Notes: generated by a model not told the origin, from the letters alone. A stretch of 64,000 bases of DNA from Eutreptiella sp. 'Long Island Sound 2002' (GCA_964036045.1 OZ038379.1:105462025-105526024); one strand, 5' to 3'. Counted from the first letter of the stretch, positions 33,332-44,958 are shown. A program made the numbers and translations.

Positions 33332-33949
33332 CCATTTGCGGATCAGCAGATCCAAAAATTCATTGAAGTCCACAGTTCCTGTGCCGTCCTTGTCCACCTC
33401 CAAAATGATCTTGTTCATCTCTTCTTTCTTGGGCACAAATCCGAGGGCCCGTAGCGCCACTTTGATTTCCTTGGCCTCAATCTTACCTGTGGCGGACCGG
33501 CAGAATGTGTTGCAGAGGCAGGCCTGGGCCAAAGATGGAATCATATAGGAGAGCGGGAGACGGGGTTGCAGGGCAAGACAGAGCCGATAATGCGGTCGCT
33601 CACCTGATGCAGAATTGGGGCTGCAGGGCAGCACAGGGCATGGCCAGGCATGCGGCTGCAGCAGGGCAGGGCAGGGCAGGGCAGGGGCCGAGCCAGGGAT
33701 GCAGCAGCAGAGCTGGGCAGTACAAGGCCACAGAAGGGGCTCCAAGTCCAGGGACGGGTCCACATGACCCCCCTCTCCTCCCCACAAAAAATTGAGGAGC
33801 AAAAAGGGGATGCCTGTGCCTTCTCTGTCAAATAGGTCGAAAGCCTGCTTGATCTCTTGCTTTTGTTGGTCGGCCAGCTCAATCTTGATTTTGCATTCCT
33901 GCTTTTGCCGCCGCTTGGCGAGCTTCTGAAGACTGTGGGCTTGGGACAT
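33332..33949 (-). CDS. Centrin (caltractin), N-terminal two EF-hands, partial
   Basis: Centrins are Ca2+-binding EF-hand proteins of basal bodies and centrosomes. Exon 1 (33949-33814) starts MSQAHSLQKLAKRRQKQECK and reaches QQKQEIKQAFDLFDREGT, the signature entry to EF-hand 1. Exon 2 (33486-33332) continues GKIEAKEIKVALRALGF, VPKKEEMNKIILEV and the canonical second loop DKDGTGTVDFNE, then FLDLLIRKW and a GTGAG donor. The intron 33487-33813 would be GC-AG, with CACAG at both junctions; joining it restores the 12-residue loop exactly. Known centrins have four EF-hands and about 165-170 residues. The last two are not found here, so the gene is truncated or the next exon is far away or lost. Family call is firm. 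Confidence 0.9.
33640..33690. repeat. (GGGCA)n microsatellite in the centrin intron
   Basis: Pure GGGCA/GCAGG pentamer run lying inside the intron between centrin exons 1 and 2. The 33950-34473 stretch upstream of the gene contains no further supported feature. Confidence 0.85.
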
Positions 33950-34473
33950 GGTGAAAGCTGCGCCTCACAAGAAAGATTGTGGACGGTACAACAGCTGACA
34001 GCTCAATGGGCCCGATTCAATTTCGCATCATAAATCTGTAAAGAATGAGTGTGTGGATGGGTACACAGCACAACCCTTTCATCAGTAGGGGACCCTTGAA
34101 GCGCACAAATACTTGGCCAGGCCCAAACCACGCTGAGAATGCCCATTTTCTCCCTTTGGGAGGGGGGGGGAGGGGCAGCTGCCACTGACTCCGCTTGGGA
34201 AACCAAGTCGGCAAAAGTTGCGTTTGGTATGACTAGCAATTTGGAAAAGGCAAAACTGAAAGTGCCAAAAACCGAGGGCGAGTTCAGAGTAAATACAGGT
34301 TTTGGCAGTGCCAGGGTCTGCATACGGGATCCAGCACAAGTATGGTCCCCAATGGGTTCCCAAAGTACAAAGGGGAGTAGCTGGGGCATGGTCTGTGGTG
34401 CTGCTGCAATCATGGGGAGTCTAGGCCGGTCTCAGTTGCGAGTCATTAGAAAGATTTCCCATTCAATGGGGTC

Positions 34474-35196
34474 CTAGTGTGCTTTGTGGCGTTTTGGTAA
34501 GGGTTGTAGGGGTACTTTGTAGGCGGACGGGTCCCATTCCTCTCTGGGTCGCTTGCGCTGCAAGTATAGTTGTTGGTGTATTGGTCGTGTGGTTGCGTCA
34601 TATAAGGTGCGTTTTGTTTGGTGGCCCTGTGTAACCAGTCCTTCGCGGTACAACCAGTCCATGGTGTGGTTCAGTGTGGATTGTGTGTAGCACTGTCGTG
34701 TGCGGTATAGTTCCTATGATCGGTGTATATGTTGTCTGTAGCGTCAAGCTAAGCAGACGATTGTTGTACAGTCACAGTACAAGGTACTCACGACATGGTA
34801 CATGGTTTCTGTCGTCCGATGGAGTGAGTTTAGACGGTGTTTCATACGTGCAACAAGCAGTTGTTGGTGGAGGTGCCCTATCACCAAAGAGTGGTATGCC
34901 TGTTTGGCCCGTGAGGCTTTGTCGTACAGTGGCCTTAGCCCGCGGATGTGGTGCATACTTTGCGCCACTAGTGATTCGCGCTAGTAGGTGTTGGCTATTG
35001 TGCGTAAGTGGGTCCGCGTGAGGTTCTCCAGTGATGTGTAAAACCGCAGCCATCGGTTGTGCAATACGTTGAGTGTTCTAGGCCTCTTGTGGTTTTGTTC
35101 CTTAGCTTCCCCCTGTTGGAGGACGGTGCGTGTAACACGGGGGGGGGGGGGCGTAGCAACGGGCCATACGCCGACTCCCTCCCACTTTCCAGACAA
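34474..35196 (-). pseudogene. Unidentified basic protein frame with three in-frame stops
   Basis: A single frame stays protein-like for ~240 codons without any frameshift. It contains LNVLHNRWLRFYTSLENL, TRTHLRTIANTY, TAG (34981), RESLVAQSMHHIRGLRPLYD, KASRAKQAYHSLVIGHLHQQ, RMKHRLNSLHRTTETMYHV, TGA (34744), RYRQHIHRS, TAG (34714), ELYRTRQCYTQS, then a basic C-terminus ending KVPLQPLPKRHKAH. It is rich in H, R, Y and Q, and helical. Family unknown. Stops without frameshifts suggest either recent decay by C-to-T changes or readthrough/recoding. The start at 35196 lies next to a G-run and is uncertain. Confidence 0.5.
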
Positions 35197-35723
35197 ATTT
35201 TAGGGCAGGGGGGGGGGCTGGGTCTGGGGGGGGTGGGGGTCTGGGGGCGGCTCAAGGGGAGTGAGGCACCCGGACCCCAACATATATGGCTTAAAATGAC
35301 CCCCTCATTGCGGTAGACAGTTTTGCGGTATCTTTGTTGGCAAAAAAAAATGCAAAAGGGGGGGGGATGGTAGGTGGCACTTGTGTTTAAGGGCATAGCA
35401 CCCCCGAGTCAATTCCCGGCCACCGTTGCCAGTGGCGCCCCACCCAGGCCGAACCATGCATGTTGTGAAGAAGGAGTTGATGTATGTTTCGAAACCCTTT
35501 GGAGGAGAGGGGGGGAAGGGTTTGCAACGTGCGCAATACGTTTTTTTTAAAAAAAGTTCTCTCTTCGCACTACGTGCCCACAACGTGTGCACGCACCATG
35601 CCCGCACACCGGTTGTAAATTGTGTGCACCAACGCACCGCGTGCCCGTCATGGGGTTCTCCTCCTTGGGGCCTCAAAACATGGGTGATTGGTGGTGGAGT
35701 TGAGGAAGGTAATGGAAGGGGCA
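35197..35723. other. Stretch without a supported gene
   Basis: Contains several G-runs (35142-35240, 35358) and a T-run/A-run junction near 35550. The open frames here are GC-driven. Confidence 0.4.
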
Positions 35724-36695
35724 CTAAGAGCGCTTGTCCACCGGACGATCAAAGTAGTCCTCGTCGTCACTAGACGAATCGGTTGCTTCCCGGGTTCTCT
35801 TCTTTTTGGCCTCAAGAAGTGCGTCCAGGCGCTTCTTGTCTCTTGCCCGCTTCCCGGTGGACTTCAATGGCCGTGTCTCACAATCCCCCTCCGTAGTGGC
35901 CTCCGATTCAGAGGGTGGCAAGGGTGGAGTATGAGATGTTGTTGGTGGCATCGGGGGAGTTGTAGTGGAGGAGGAGGAGGAGCACGACGACAAGGATGAG
36001 GACGAGGAGGAGGAGGAGCTGTTGTTGTTGGCGGAGGTGTTGGTGAAAGGTGTGATGGAAGGGGTGGGCGTATCACCAGCCACTTTTTGCCTCTTCAACC
36101 CGCTCTCGAGGGCACCAACGTTCCATCCGCGGACGGATGCTTCCTCCTCCTCAGTGACATGAAGGCCATGTGGAATGGGATCGTTGGGATGGAGGGCGGC
36201 AAAATGGGTGGCCATACTGTACAACCAAAATGTGGTTGTGCATGGGGGGCAATTTACTGGTCGGTTGGTGCAAGGGTTGGCCTTGGTTGCCGTTGACATT
36301 CGGGCCCAAGAGATTGCCGATGGCTGCGATGGGCAAGAGCTGCCCGCAACCACCATGCGATTCCGTGTAGACCGGGATTGTAACGGCAAGCGGATTGTGC
36401 ACTCATCCCGTGCTCCACAAAAACCGCAAATATTGGCGCATGACCGGGCCGCCTGTCCTTCAATGTGGTTACCACGTAGAATGTGTTGCCCAATGTGCGT
36501 GCGCAGCACTCGATGTGGCACGTTCTCTTGGCAAATCCGGCAACTCACACTGTTCGGGCCACTTTTTGATGCCACGTTATCATTAGTAGGGGCAGTGGGC
36601 ATGCAGGGATAGGGATCCCTTGGAACAGTGGGCACTACAGAGGAAGCACAATGAATGCACCACTCAACCAATGCCTTCAAAGTGCCTGTTTCCAC
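35724..36695 (-). CDS. Zinc-finger-like protein with Ser-rich linker, intact 323-codon ORF
   Basis: This is the longest clean protein-like frame in the window. Around residues 50-75 it has CRICQENVPHRVLRTHIGQH (CxxC...HxxxH). Around 90-100 it has CGFCGARDEC. Near 140-170 it has CTNRPVNCPPC followed by H-x4-H in MATHFAALH. This arrangement suggests three zinc-binding modules. A Ser-rich run (TCC-type codon repeat at about 35955-36025) and a Pro-rich stretch follow, then a basic region (KRARDKKRLDALLEAKKKRT) and an acidic tail (DSSSDDEDYFD). A DNA- or chromatin-binding role is inferred from fingers plus NLS-like clusters. I recall similar CxxC/HxxxH triplets in multi-copy genes of other eukaryotes but cannot confirm a family. 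It ends in TAG; TGA follows 17 codons later. Confidence 0.7.
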   Translation of the reverse strand: METGTLKALVEWCIHCASSVVPTVPRDPYPCMPTAPTNDNVASKSGPNSVSCRICQENVPHRVLRTHIGQHILRGNHIEGQAARSCANICGFCGARDECTIRLPLQSRSTRNRMVVAGSSCPSQPSAISWARMSTATKANPCTNRPVNCPPCTTTFWLYSMATHFAALHPNDPIPHGLHVTEEEEASVRGWNVGALESGLKRQKVAGDTPTPSITPFTNTSANNNSSSSSSSSSLSSCSSSSSTTTPPMPPTTSHTPPLPPSESEATTEGDCETRPLKSTGKRARDKKRLDALLEAKKKRTREATDSSSDDEDYFDRPVDKRS

Positions 36696-36769
36696 TTATT
36701 CTCCACGTTGCTCTCAAGGGTCACAAATTGGCAATGCTCGCCGCGCACTTGCACAATCCGGGGATCCCC

Positions 36770-37135
36770 AAAGAAAGGAGGACACAATCAGAATTGGCGG
36801 GGCCCACAAGTGGGCGGAAATGCTACATCACCCCTGCATTCTCAGGGGTCCCCAACAAAGGGGACAAAATCAAAGTGGGCCCAAGTGGGCGGAAATGCTA
36901 CATCACCCCTGCATTCTCTGGGGTCCCCAACAAAGGGGACAAAATCAAAGTGGGCCCAAGTGGGCGGAAATGCTACATCATCCCTGCATTCTCGGGAATC
37001 CCCAAAGAAAGGGGGACAAAATCAGAATTGGATGCCTAACCCCTGCCTTCTGGGAGGCCCACAAGTGGGCGGAAATGCTACATCACCCCTAAATTCTCGG
37101 GGATCCCCAACAAAGGGGACAAAGTCAAAGCAAAA
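36770..37135 (+). repeat. 75-bp tandem satellite, locus 1
   Basis: TGGGCGGAAATGCTACATCA recurs at 36811, 36886 and 36961 (75-bp period) and at 37066 after a longer step. Units also contain CCCCAACAAAGGGGACAAAA. The same family, more diverged, occurs at 54240-54500 (same strand) and 59396-60115 (opposite strand). Confidence 0.9.
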
Positions 37136-38086
37136 AAAAAGCAAAAAAAAAACAAAAACAAAAATTGTCCCATGGTGTCTCTGATCCTACCTACAGCCCT
37201 GCAGACTGACCCCACTGGGGTTTGAGCCAAGAACCTTCCAATTGCAGAGGCACGCCCATCTCTGACATACCTCTGCACAGGGTCGGTATTCATATTTGGT
37301 CCAATTTGGTTTTCACCCACTATTGGGTTCTCCTCAAAAACGGAGCATTTTGAGTATAGACACATGGGGTGGAAACCCATTTTTTCACCCTCTACTAAGT
37401 CAAGCAAAATTTCCTTAGGGCGCCTTTGGCGCCCATGGTCCAGCACTTTCCAACCAAAACCCAGCAGGGAGGGGGGGGGGGGTCGGCGTAAAGGGTCCGG
37501 TCACGCCCCCCCCCCCCCGTGGCGTGTAAACCACTGTATTGCTTCCGAGTCGTTGGCTTGTCGTGCCTCCTGCAACCACAGGTCCACGTCGATGAAGGGC
37601 CTGTTCGGTTCTTGTGTTCGTTTGCGTTTGCGTGCCCCGCTGGGTGCTCCGACCATGTTACGTAAGTTCCCCGGTGTTTCCATGGGAATGCCATGCACTC
37701 AGTGCGCACACAGTGCGAAGTTTTGGATGTTGGCAAATACTCGAACCGTGGTTTCGGCCCCTTTTCACAAGTTTTTGGTTCCGTACCGCGTTAGGATGTG
37801 GCATATTTGAATTGTCAACCATTTCCCATTTTCAATCATTTTCCCTATTTCCTCCCCCTCACCCTTGCCATGTATACTGGACAGGACCTTGGACGAGTGG
37901 GCTGTTTGCAGAAGGACCGGGGAACAGGATTGTGTATAAAGCATGATGTCTGATGTCTGATATGGCATGTTGTTTTTGCAGTGTATACAACAAGATGTGT
38001 GATATGTCTGATATAGACCTGATGCTTGGAGGAAGGGGGGGGGGTGGTGTCAAGATGGGGGTGCAAAAAGCTGATGCCCCCCACCC
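37136..38086. other. Stretch without a supported gene
   Basis: A-rich run (37133-37165), G- and C-runs near 37470-37520 and 38035, and a short GATGTCTGATATG duplication near 37945-38015. A tRNA-like look at 37200-37290 did not hold up. No frame with protein character. Confidence 0.45.
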
Positions 38087-39580
38087 CATAGGTCCCCAGG
38101 TGTTAAGATGGGGGTGCAAAAAGTTGATGCCCCCCACCCCATAGGTACCTATAGGCCCCGAAAGGTCCCCATAGGTCCCCATAGATGCCAATGAGTGCCC
38201 ATAGGCCCCCATGGGTCCCCACAGGCCCCCACAGGAGCCCATAGGTTCCCATAGGTGCCCATAGGTGCCAACACGTCCCAATAGGCCCCCACGGGTCCCC
38301 ATAGATCCCCGTAGGCCCCCAAAGGTCCCCACAGGCCCCAATAGGTCCCCATAGGTCCCCACGGGGCCCCGATAGGTCCCCATAGGCCCCCATAGGTGCC
38401 CAGAGCCCCCCAAAGGTGCCCATAGGTCCCCAGAGGTCCCCATAGGTGCCAATGGGTCCCAAAAGGTTCCCATAGAAGCAAATGAGACCCCATAGGCTCC
38501 CTTAGGTCCCCACAGGCCCCCAAAAGCCCCCATAGGTCACATAGGTTGCCATAGGTTCCTAGAGGTCCCCAAAGGACCCCATAGGTCCCCATAGGTCACC
38601 ATAAGTCCCCAAAGGCCCCCATAGGTCCCCATAGGTCCCCATAGGTCCCCAAAGGTCCCCAAAGGTGCCCATAGGTCCCCGTAGTTCCCCATAGGCCCCC
38701 ATAGGTGCCAATACGCCCCCATAGGCCCCCATAGGTTCCCAAAGGTCCCAAAGGTCCCCATACATCCCCAAAGGTGCTAATAGGCCCCCACAAGCCCCCA
38801 AAGGCCCCCATAGGTCACCGTAGGTCCACAAAGGTTCCCATAGGTCCCCGAAGGTGCCCATAGGTGCCCATAGGTGCCCATAGGTCCCCATAGGCCCGCA
38901 TAGGCCGCCAAAGGTCCCCATAGGTCCCCATAGGCGCCAATAGGGCCCCATACGTCCCCAAAAGTGCCAATAGGCCGCCAGAGGTCCCCATAGGCCCCCA
39001 TAGGTCCCCAAAGGTCCCGATAGGTCCCCATAGGCCCCCAGGGGTCCCCATAGGTCTCCAAAGGTCCCCATAGGTCCCCATAGGCCCCCATAGGTCCCCA
39101 TAGGTCCCCAAAGGTGCCCATAGGTCCCCATAGGCCCCCATAGGTGCCAATACGCCCCCATAGGCCCCCATAGGTTCCCAAAGGTCCCAAAGGTCCCCAT
39201 ACGTCCCAAAAGGTGCCAATAGGCCCCCACAAGCCCCCACAGGCCCCCATAGGTCCCCATAGGTCCCCATAGGTCCCCAAAGGTGCCCATAGGTGCCTAT
39301 AGGTGCCCATAGGTCCCCATAGGCCCGCATAGGCCGCCAAAGGTCCCCATAGGTCCCCATAGGCGCCAATAGGCCCCCATAGGCCCCCATATGTCCCCAA
39401 AAGTCCCAATAGGCCGCCCTAGGTCCCCATAGGCCCCCATAGGTCCCCAAAGGTCCCCAATAGGTCCCCGTAGGCCCCCATAGGCCCCCAAAGGTCCCCA
39501 AAGGTCCCCAAAGGTCCCCGTAGGACCCGACGGGTCCCCATAGGTCCCCATAGGTCCCCAAAGGTCCCCATAGGTCCCCA
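38087..39580. repeat. 12-bp minisatellite CCCCATAGGTCC, locus 1
   Basis: About 120 copies of CCCCATAGGTCC with CCCCCATAGG, CCAAAGG and TGCC variants. Since 12 is a multiple of three, all frames repeat in register. On the minus strand this yields stop-free frames of up to 294 codons reading GTYGDLWGPM-type tetrapeptides. I treat these as non-coding. The array abuts the palindromic satellite directly at about 39580. Confidence 0.95.
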
Positions 39581-42500
39581 AGTGTATACCCCAAGCGATG
39601 ATTCCCTAAGGGGTCTACACCGCTCAGGAAATCACTGCGACCCCTCTGGAATCGAGCATACCCCAACCGATGATTCCCTAAGGGGTCTACACCCCTCAAG
39701 GAATCATCGCACCCCCTCTGTACTAGTGTATACCCCGAGCGATGATTCCTTGAAGGGTTTATACGCCTCAGGGAATCATCGCATCCCCTCTAGACTAGTG
39801 AAGACCCCAAGCCATGATTCCCTGAGGGGTCTACACCCCTCAGGGAATCATCGTATCCCCTCTAGACTAGTGTATACCCCACCCGATGATTTCCTGAGGG
39901 GTCTACACCCCTAAGGGAATCATCGCGTGCCCTCTACACCCCAAGCGAAGATTCCCTGAGGGGTCTACAGCCCTGAGAGAAAACATCACGTGCCCTATAT
40001 ACCCGACGCGATGATTCCCTGGGGGTCTACACCCCTCAGGGAATCATCGCGTGCCCTCTATACCCCACTCGATGATTCCCTGAGGGGTCTACACCCCTTA
40101 GGTAATCATCGCGTGCCCTCTATACCCCAAGCATTGATTCCTTGAGTGGTGCGCACCCCTCAAGGAATCATCGCGTGCCCTCTATACCCCAAGCGATGAT
40201 TCCCCGAAGGGTCTACACCCCTCCGGGAATCATCACGTGCCCTCTGTAGGCCAAGCGATGATTCCCTGAGGGGTCTGCACCCCTCAGGGAATCATCGCAT
40301 CCGCCCTAGACTAGTGTACACCCCAATGGATGATTCCCTGAGGGGTCTAAAGCCCCCAGGGAATCATCGTGTGCCCTCTATGCCCCACGCGATGATTCCT
40401 TGAGGGGTCTAGACCCCTCACGAAATCATCGCATCCCCTCTAGAATAGTGCACACCCCAAGATATGATTCCCTGAGGCGTCTACATCCCTAAGAGAAAAC
40501 ATCGCGTGCCCTCTATACCCCAAGCAGTGATTCTCTCAAAGGTCTACACCCCTCGGATATTCATCGCGTGCCCTCCATATCCCACTCGAAGATGCCCTGA
40601 GGGGTCTACACCCCTCAGGGAATCATCGCATGCCCTCTAGACTATTGTATACCCCAAGCGATGATTCCCTGCAGGGTCTAGACCCCTCACGAAATCATCG
40701 CATCCCCTCTAGAATAGTGCACACCCCAAGCGATGATTCCTTGAGGCGTCTACACCCCTAAGAGAAAACATCGCGCGCCCTCTATACCCCAAGCAATGAT
40801 TCTCTCAAGGGTCTACACCCCTTAGGGAATGATCGCGTGCCCGCTATACCCCAAGCGATGAATCTCTCAAGGGTCTACACCCCTAAGAGAAAACATCGCG
40901 TGCCCTCTATACCGCAAGCAATGATTCTCTCAAGGGTCTATACCCCTTAGGGAATCATCGCGTGCCCGCTATACCCCAAGCGATGAATCTCTCAAGGGTC
41001 TACACCCCTCAGAGAATCATTGTGTGCCCTGTATCTCCCACGCGATGATTCTCTCAAGGTTCTACACCCCTCAGGGAATCATCGAGTGCCCTCTATACCC
41101 CAAGCATTGATTCCTTGAGTGGTCTGCACCCCTCAGGGAATCATCGCGTGCCCTCTAGACTATTGCACACCACAAGCGATGATTCCCTGAGGCGTCTACA
41201 CCCCTAAGAGAAAACATCGCGTGCCCTCTATACCCCAAGCAATGATTGTCTCTAGGGTCTACACCCCTCACGGAATCATCGCGTGCCCTCTATACCCCAA
41301 GCGATGATTCTCTCAAGAGTCTACACCCCTCGGGGAATCATCGCGTGCCCTCTATATCCCACGCGATGATACCTTGGAGGGTCTACACCCCTCGGGGAAT
41401 CATCGCGTGCCCTCTATACCCAACGCGATGATTCCCTGAGGGGTCTACATCCCTCGGGGAATCATCGCATGCCCTCTAGACTATTGTATACCCCAAGCAA
41501 TGATTCCCTGAAGTGTCTACACCCCTCAGGGAATCATCGCATCCCCTCTAGAAATGTGCACACCCCAAGCGATGATTCCCTGAGGCGTCTACACCCCTAA
41601 GAAAAAACATCGCGTGCCCTCTATACCCCAAGCGATGATTCCCTCATGGGTCTACACCCCTTAAGGAGTCTTCGCGTGCCGTCTACAACCCATGCGATGA
41701 TTCACTGAAGCGTCTACACCCCTCTGGAAATAATCACGTGCCCTGTGTACCCCAAGCGATGATTCCCTGAGGGGTCTGCACCCCTAAGGGAATCATCGCA
41801 TCCGCTCTAGACTAGTGTACAGCCCAAGGGATGATTCCCTGAGGGTCTAAAGCCCCCACGGAATCATCCCGTGCCCTCTATGCCCCAAGCAATGATTCTC
41901 TGAAGGGTCCAAACCCCTCAGGGAATCATCGCCTGTCCTCTATACCCCACGCGATGATTGCCTAAGGGGTATACACCGCCCAGGGAATCATCGCGTGCCC
42001 TCTATACCCCACGCGATGATTCCCTGAGGGGTCTACACCGCTCAGGGAATCATCGCGTGCCCTCTAGACTATTGTATACCCCAAGCGATGATTCCATGAA
42101 GGGTGTACACCCCTCAGAGAATCATCGCATCCCCTCTAGAATAGTGCACACCCCAAGCGATGATTCCCTGAGGCGTCTACACCCCTAAGAGAAAACATCG
42201 CGTGCCCTCTAAACCCCTACCGATGATTCTCTCAAGGGTCTACACCCCACAGGGAATCATCGCGTGCCCTCTAGACTATTGTATACCCCAAGCGATGATT
42301 CCCTGAAGGGTCTACACCCCTCAAGGAATCATCGCATCCCCTCTAGAATAGTGCACACCCGAAGCGATGATTCCCTGAGGCGTCTTCACCCCTAAGAGAG
42401 AACATCGCGTGCCCTCTATACCCCATTCAATGATTCTCTCAAGGGTCCACAGCCCTCAGGGAATCATCGCGTGCCCTGTATACCCCAAGCGATGATTCCC

Positions 42501-44706
42501 TGAGGCGTCTACACCCCTAAGAGAAAACATCGCGTGCCCTCTATACCCCAAGCAATGATTCTCTCAAGGGTCTACACCCCTCAGGGAATCATCGCGCGCC
42601 CTGTATACCCCAAGCGATGATTCCCTCAGGGGTCTACACCCCTAAGAGAAAACATCGCGTGCCCTCTATACCCCAAGCGATGATTCCCTGAGGGGTCTAC
42701 ACCCCTTAGGGAATCTTCGCGTGCTGCCTACACCCCATGCGATGAGTCCCTGAGGGGTCTACACCCCTCAGTGAATCATCGCGTGCCCTCTAGACTATTG
42801 TATACCCCAAGCGATGATTCCTTGAAGGGTCTACACCCCTCAGGGAATCATCGCATCCCCTCTAGAATATTGCACACCCCAAGCGATGATTCCTTGAGGC
42901 TTCTACACCCCTAAGAGAAAACGTCGCGTGCCCTCTATACCCCAAGCAATGATTCTCTCAAGGGTCCACACCCCTCAGGGAATCATCGCATGCCCTCTAT
43001 ACCCCAGGCGATGATTCTCTCAAGGATCTGCACCCCTCAGAGAATCATCGCGTGCCCTCTATATCCCACGCGATGATGCCCTGGAGGGTCTACACCCCTC
43101 AAGGAATCATCGCGTGCCCTCTATACCCCACGCAATGATTCCCTGAGGGGTCTACACCCCTTAGGGAATCATCACGTGCCCTCTAGACTATTGTATATCC
43201 CAAGCGATGATTCCCTGAAGGGTCTACACCCCTCAGGGAATCATCGCGTGCCCTCTATACCCAGGGTGATGATTCCCTGAGGGGTCTACACCCCTTAGGG
43301 AATCATCGCATGCCCTCGATACCCCAAGCGATGATTCCCTGAGGGGTCTACACCCGTCCGGGAATCATCACGTGCCCTCTGTACCCCAAGCGATGATCCC
43401 CTGAGGGGTCTGCACCCCTAAAGGAATAATCGCATCCGCTCTAGACTAGTGTACACCCCAAAGGATGATTCCTTGAGGGGTCTAAAGCCCCCAGGGAATC
43501 ATGGTGTGCCCTCTATGCCCCAAGCGATGATGCTCTCAAGGGTCTACACCCCTCAGGGAATCATCACGTGCCCTCTAGACTATTGTATACCCCAAGCGAT
43601 GATTCCCTGAAGGGTCTACACCCCTCAGGGAATCATCGCATCCCCTCTAGAATATTGCACACCCCAAGCGATGATTCCCTGGGGCGTCTTCACCCCTAAG
43701 AGAAAACATCGCGTGCCCTCGATACCCCAAGCAATGATTCTCTCAAGGGTCTACACCCCTCCGAGAATCATCACGTGCCCTCTATACCCCAAGCGATGAT
43801 TCTCTCAAGGGTCTACACCCCTCAGAGAATCATTGCGTGCCCTCTATATCCCACACGATGATACTCTGAAGGGTCTACATCCCTCAGGGAATCATCGCGT
43901 GCCCTCTATACGCCACGCGATGATTCCCTGAGGGGTCTACACCCCTCAGAGAAAACATCGCGTGCCCTCTATACCCCAAGCGATGATTCTCTCAAGGGTC
44001 TACACCCCTCAGGGAATCAACGCGTAGCCTCTATACCCCAAGCGATGATTCCCTGAGGGGTCTACACCCCTCAGAGAATCATCGCGTGCCATCTATATCC
44101 CACTTGATGATTCCTTGAGGGGTCTACACCCCTCAGGGAATCAACGCGTGCCCTCTATACCCCAAGCAATGATTCCCTGAGGGGTCTACACCTCAGGGAA
44201 TCATCGCGTGCCCTTTAGACTATTGTATACCCCAAGCGATGATTCCCTAAAGGGTCTACACCCCTCAGGGAATCATCGCATCCCCTCTAGAATAGTGCAC
44301 ACCCCAAGCGATGATTCCCTGAGGCGTCTACACCCCTAAGAGAAAACAATGTGTGCACTCTATACCCCAATCAATGATTCTCTCAAGGGTCTACACCCCA
44401 GAGGGAATCATCGCGTGCCCTCTATACCCCAAGCGAGGATTCTCTCAAGGGTCTACACCCCTCAGAGAATCATCGCGTGCCCTCTATATCCCATGCCATG
44501 ATTCCCTAAAGCGTCTACACCCCTCAGGGAATCATCGCATGCCCTCTATACCCCACGCGATGATTCCCTGAGAGGTCTACACGCCTCAGGGAATCATCGC
44601 GTGCCCTCTAGACTGTTGTTTACCCCAAGCGATGATTCCCTGAAGGGTCTACACCCCTCAGGGAATCATCGCATCCCCTCTAGAATAGTGCACACCCCAA
44701 GCGATG
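39581..44706. repeat. ~62-bp palindromic satellite, left block
   Basis: About 80 units. The best unit contains GATGATTCCCTGAGGGG, a 6-nt loop TCTACA, and CCCCTCAGGGAATCATC (17-bp perfect stem), followed by the spacer GCGTGCCCTCTATACCCCAAGC. The period is 62 bp where measured (42483 to 42545). Variant arms (TCTCTCAAGG; TGAGGCG with CTAAGAGAAAACATC) and longer spacers with TAGACTATTGTATA or TAGAATAGTGCACA recur in a fixed order, forming higher-order repeats. The array is interrupted by the retroelement 44707-49919. Confidence 0.95.
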
Positions 44707-44759
44707 TTTCACACATAAAACAAGGCAACAATACGAACGGCATGTTGTTCTGTACCCTG
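44707..44759 (-). repeat. Split direct repeat A1
   Basis: TTTCACACATAAAACAAGGC onward, 53 bp; identical to A2 except one base. It forms the element's outer edge next to satellite DNA. Confidence 0.95.
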
Positions 44760-44860
44760 TTCATCCAAGGTCCACAACAAAGCCTCATGGAACCATAGAA
44801 ACCCCATCACTTGAATGGGTGGGCGGGCGCCCTGCACGTCGTGACTGGGTGGGAGGGCGG

Positions 44861-44958
44861 GACTCCCAAGGCAATATTTAAATAAGAAACTGAATGGAGA
44901 CAGCGTACAACAATAACAAAACTGTGTAAAACCCCTGTTTCCCTGCAGTAAACAGGAG
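44861..44958 (-). repeat. Split direct repeat B1
   Basis: GACTCCCAAGGCAAT... to ...GCAGTAAACAGGAG, 98 bp, abutting A2 without a gap. This A2/B1 junction corresponds to the fused ends expected of a circular intermediate. The 101 bp between A1 and B1 are unique. Confidence 0.95.

Noticed and set aside
37195-37290. tRNA-like segment (GGGTTTGAGCCAAG..)
   Set aside because: The candidate T-arm does not pair and no anticodon or acceptor stem of correct length can be drawn on either strand.
38559-39699. Long stop-free minus-strand frames (243 and 294 codons) of GTYGDLWGPM-type tetrapeptides
   Set aside because: They arise from a 12-bp tandem repeat whose length is a multiple of three, are open in several registers, have no unique sequence, and recur at 60686-61715. 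A repetitive protein cannot be excluded, but nothing supports one.
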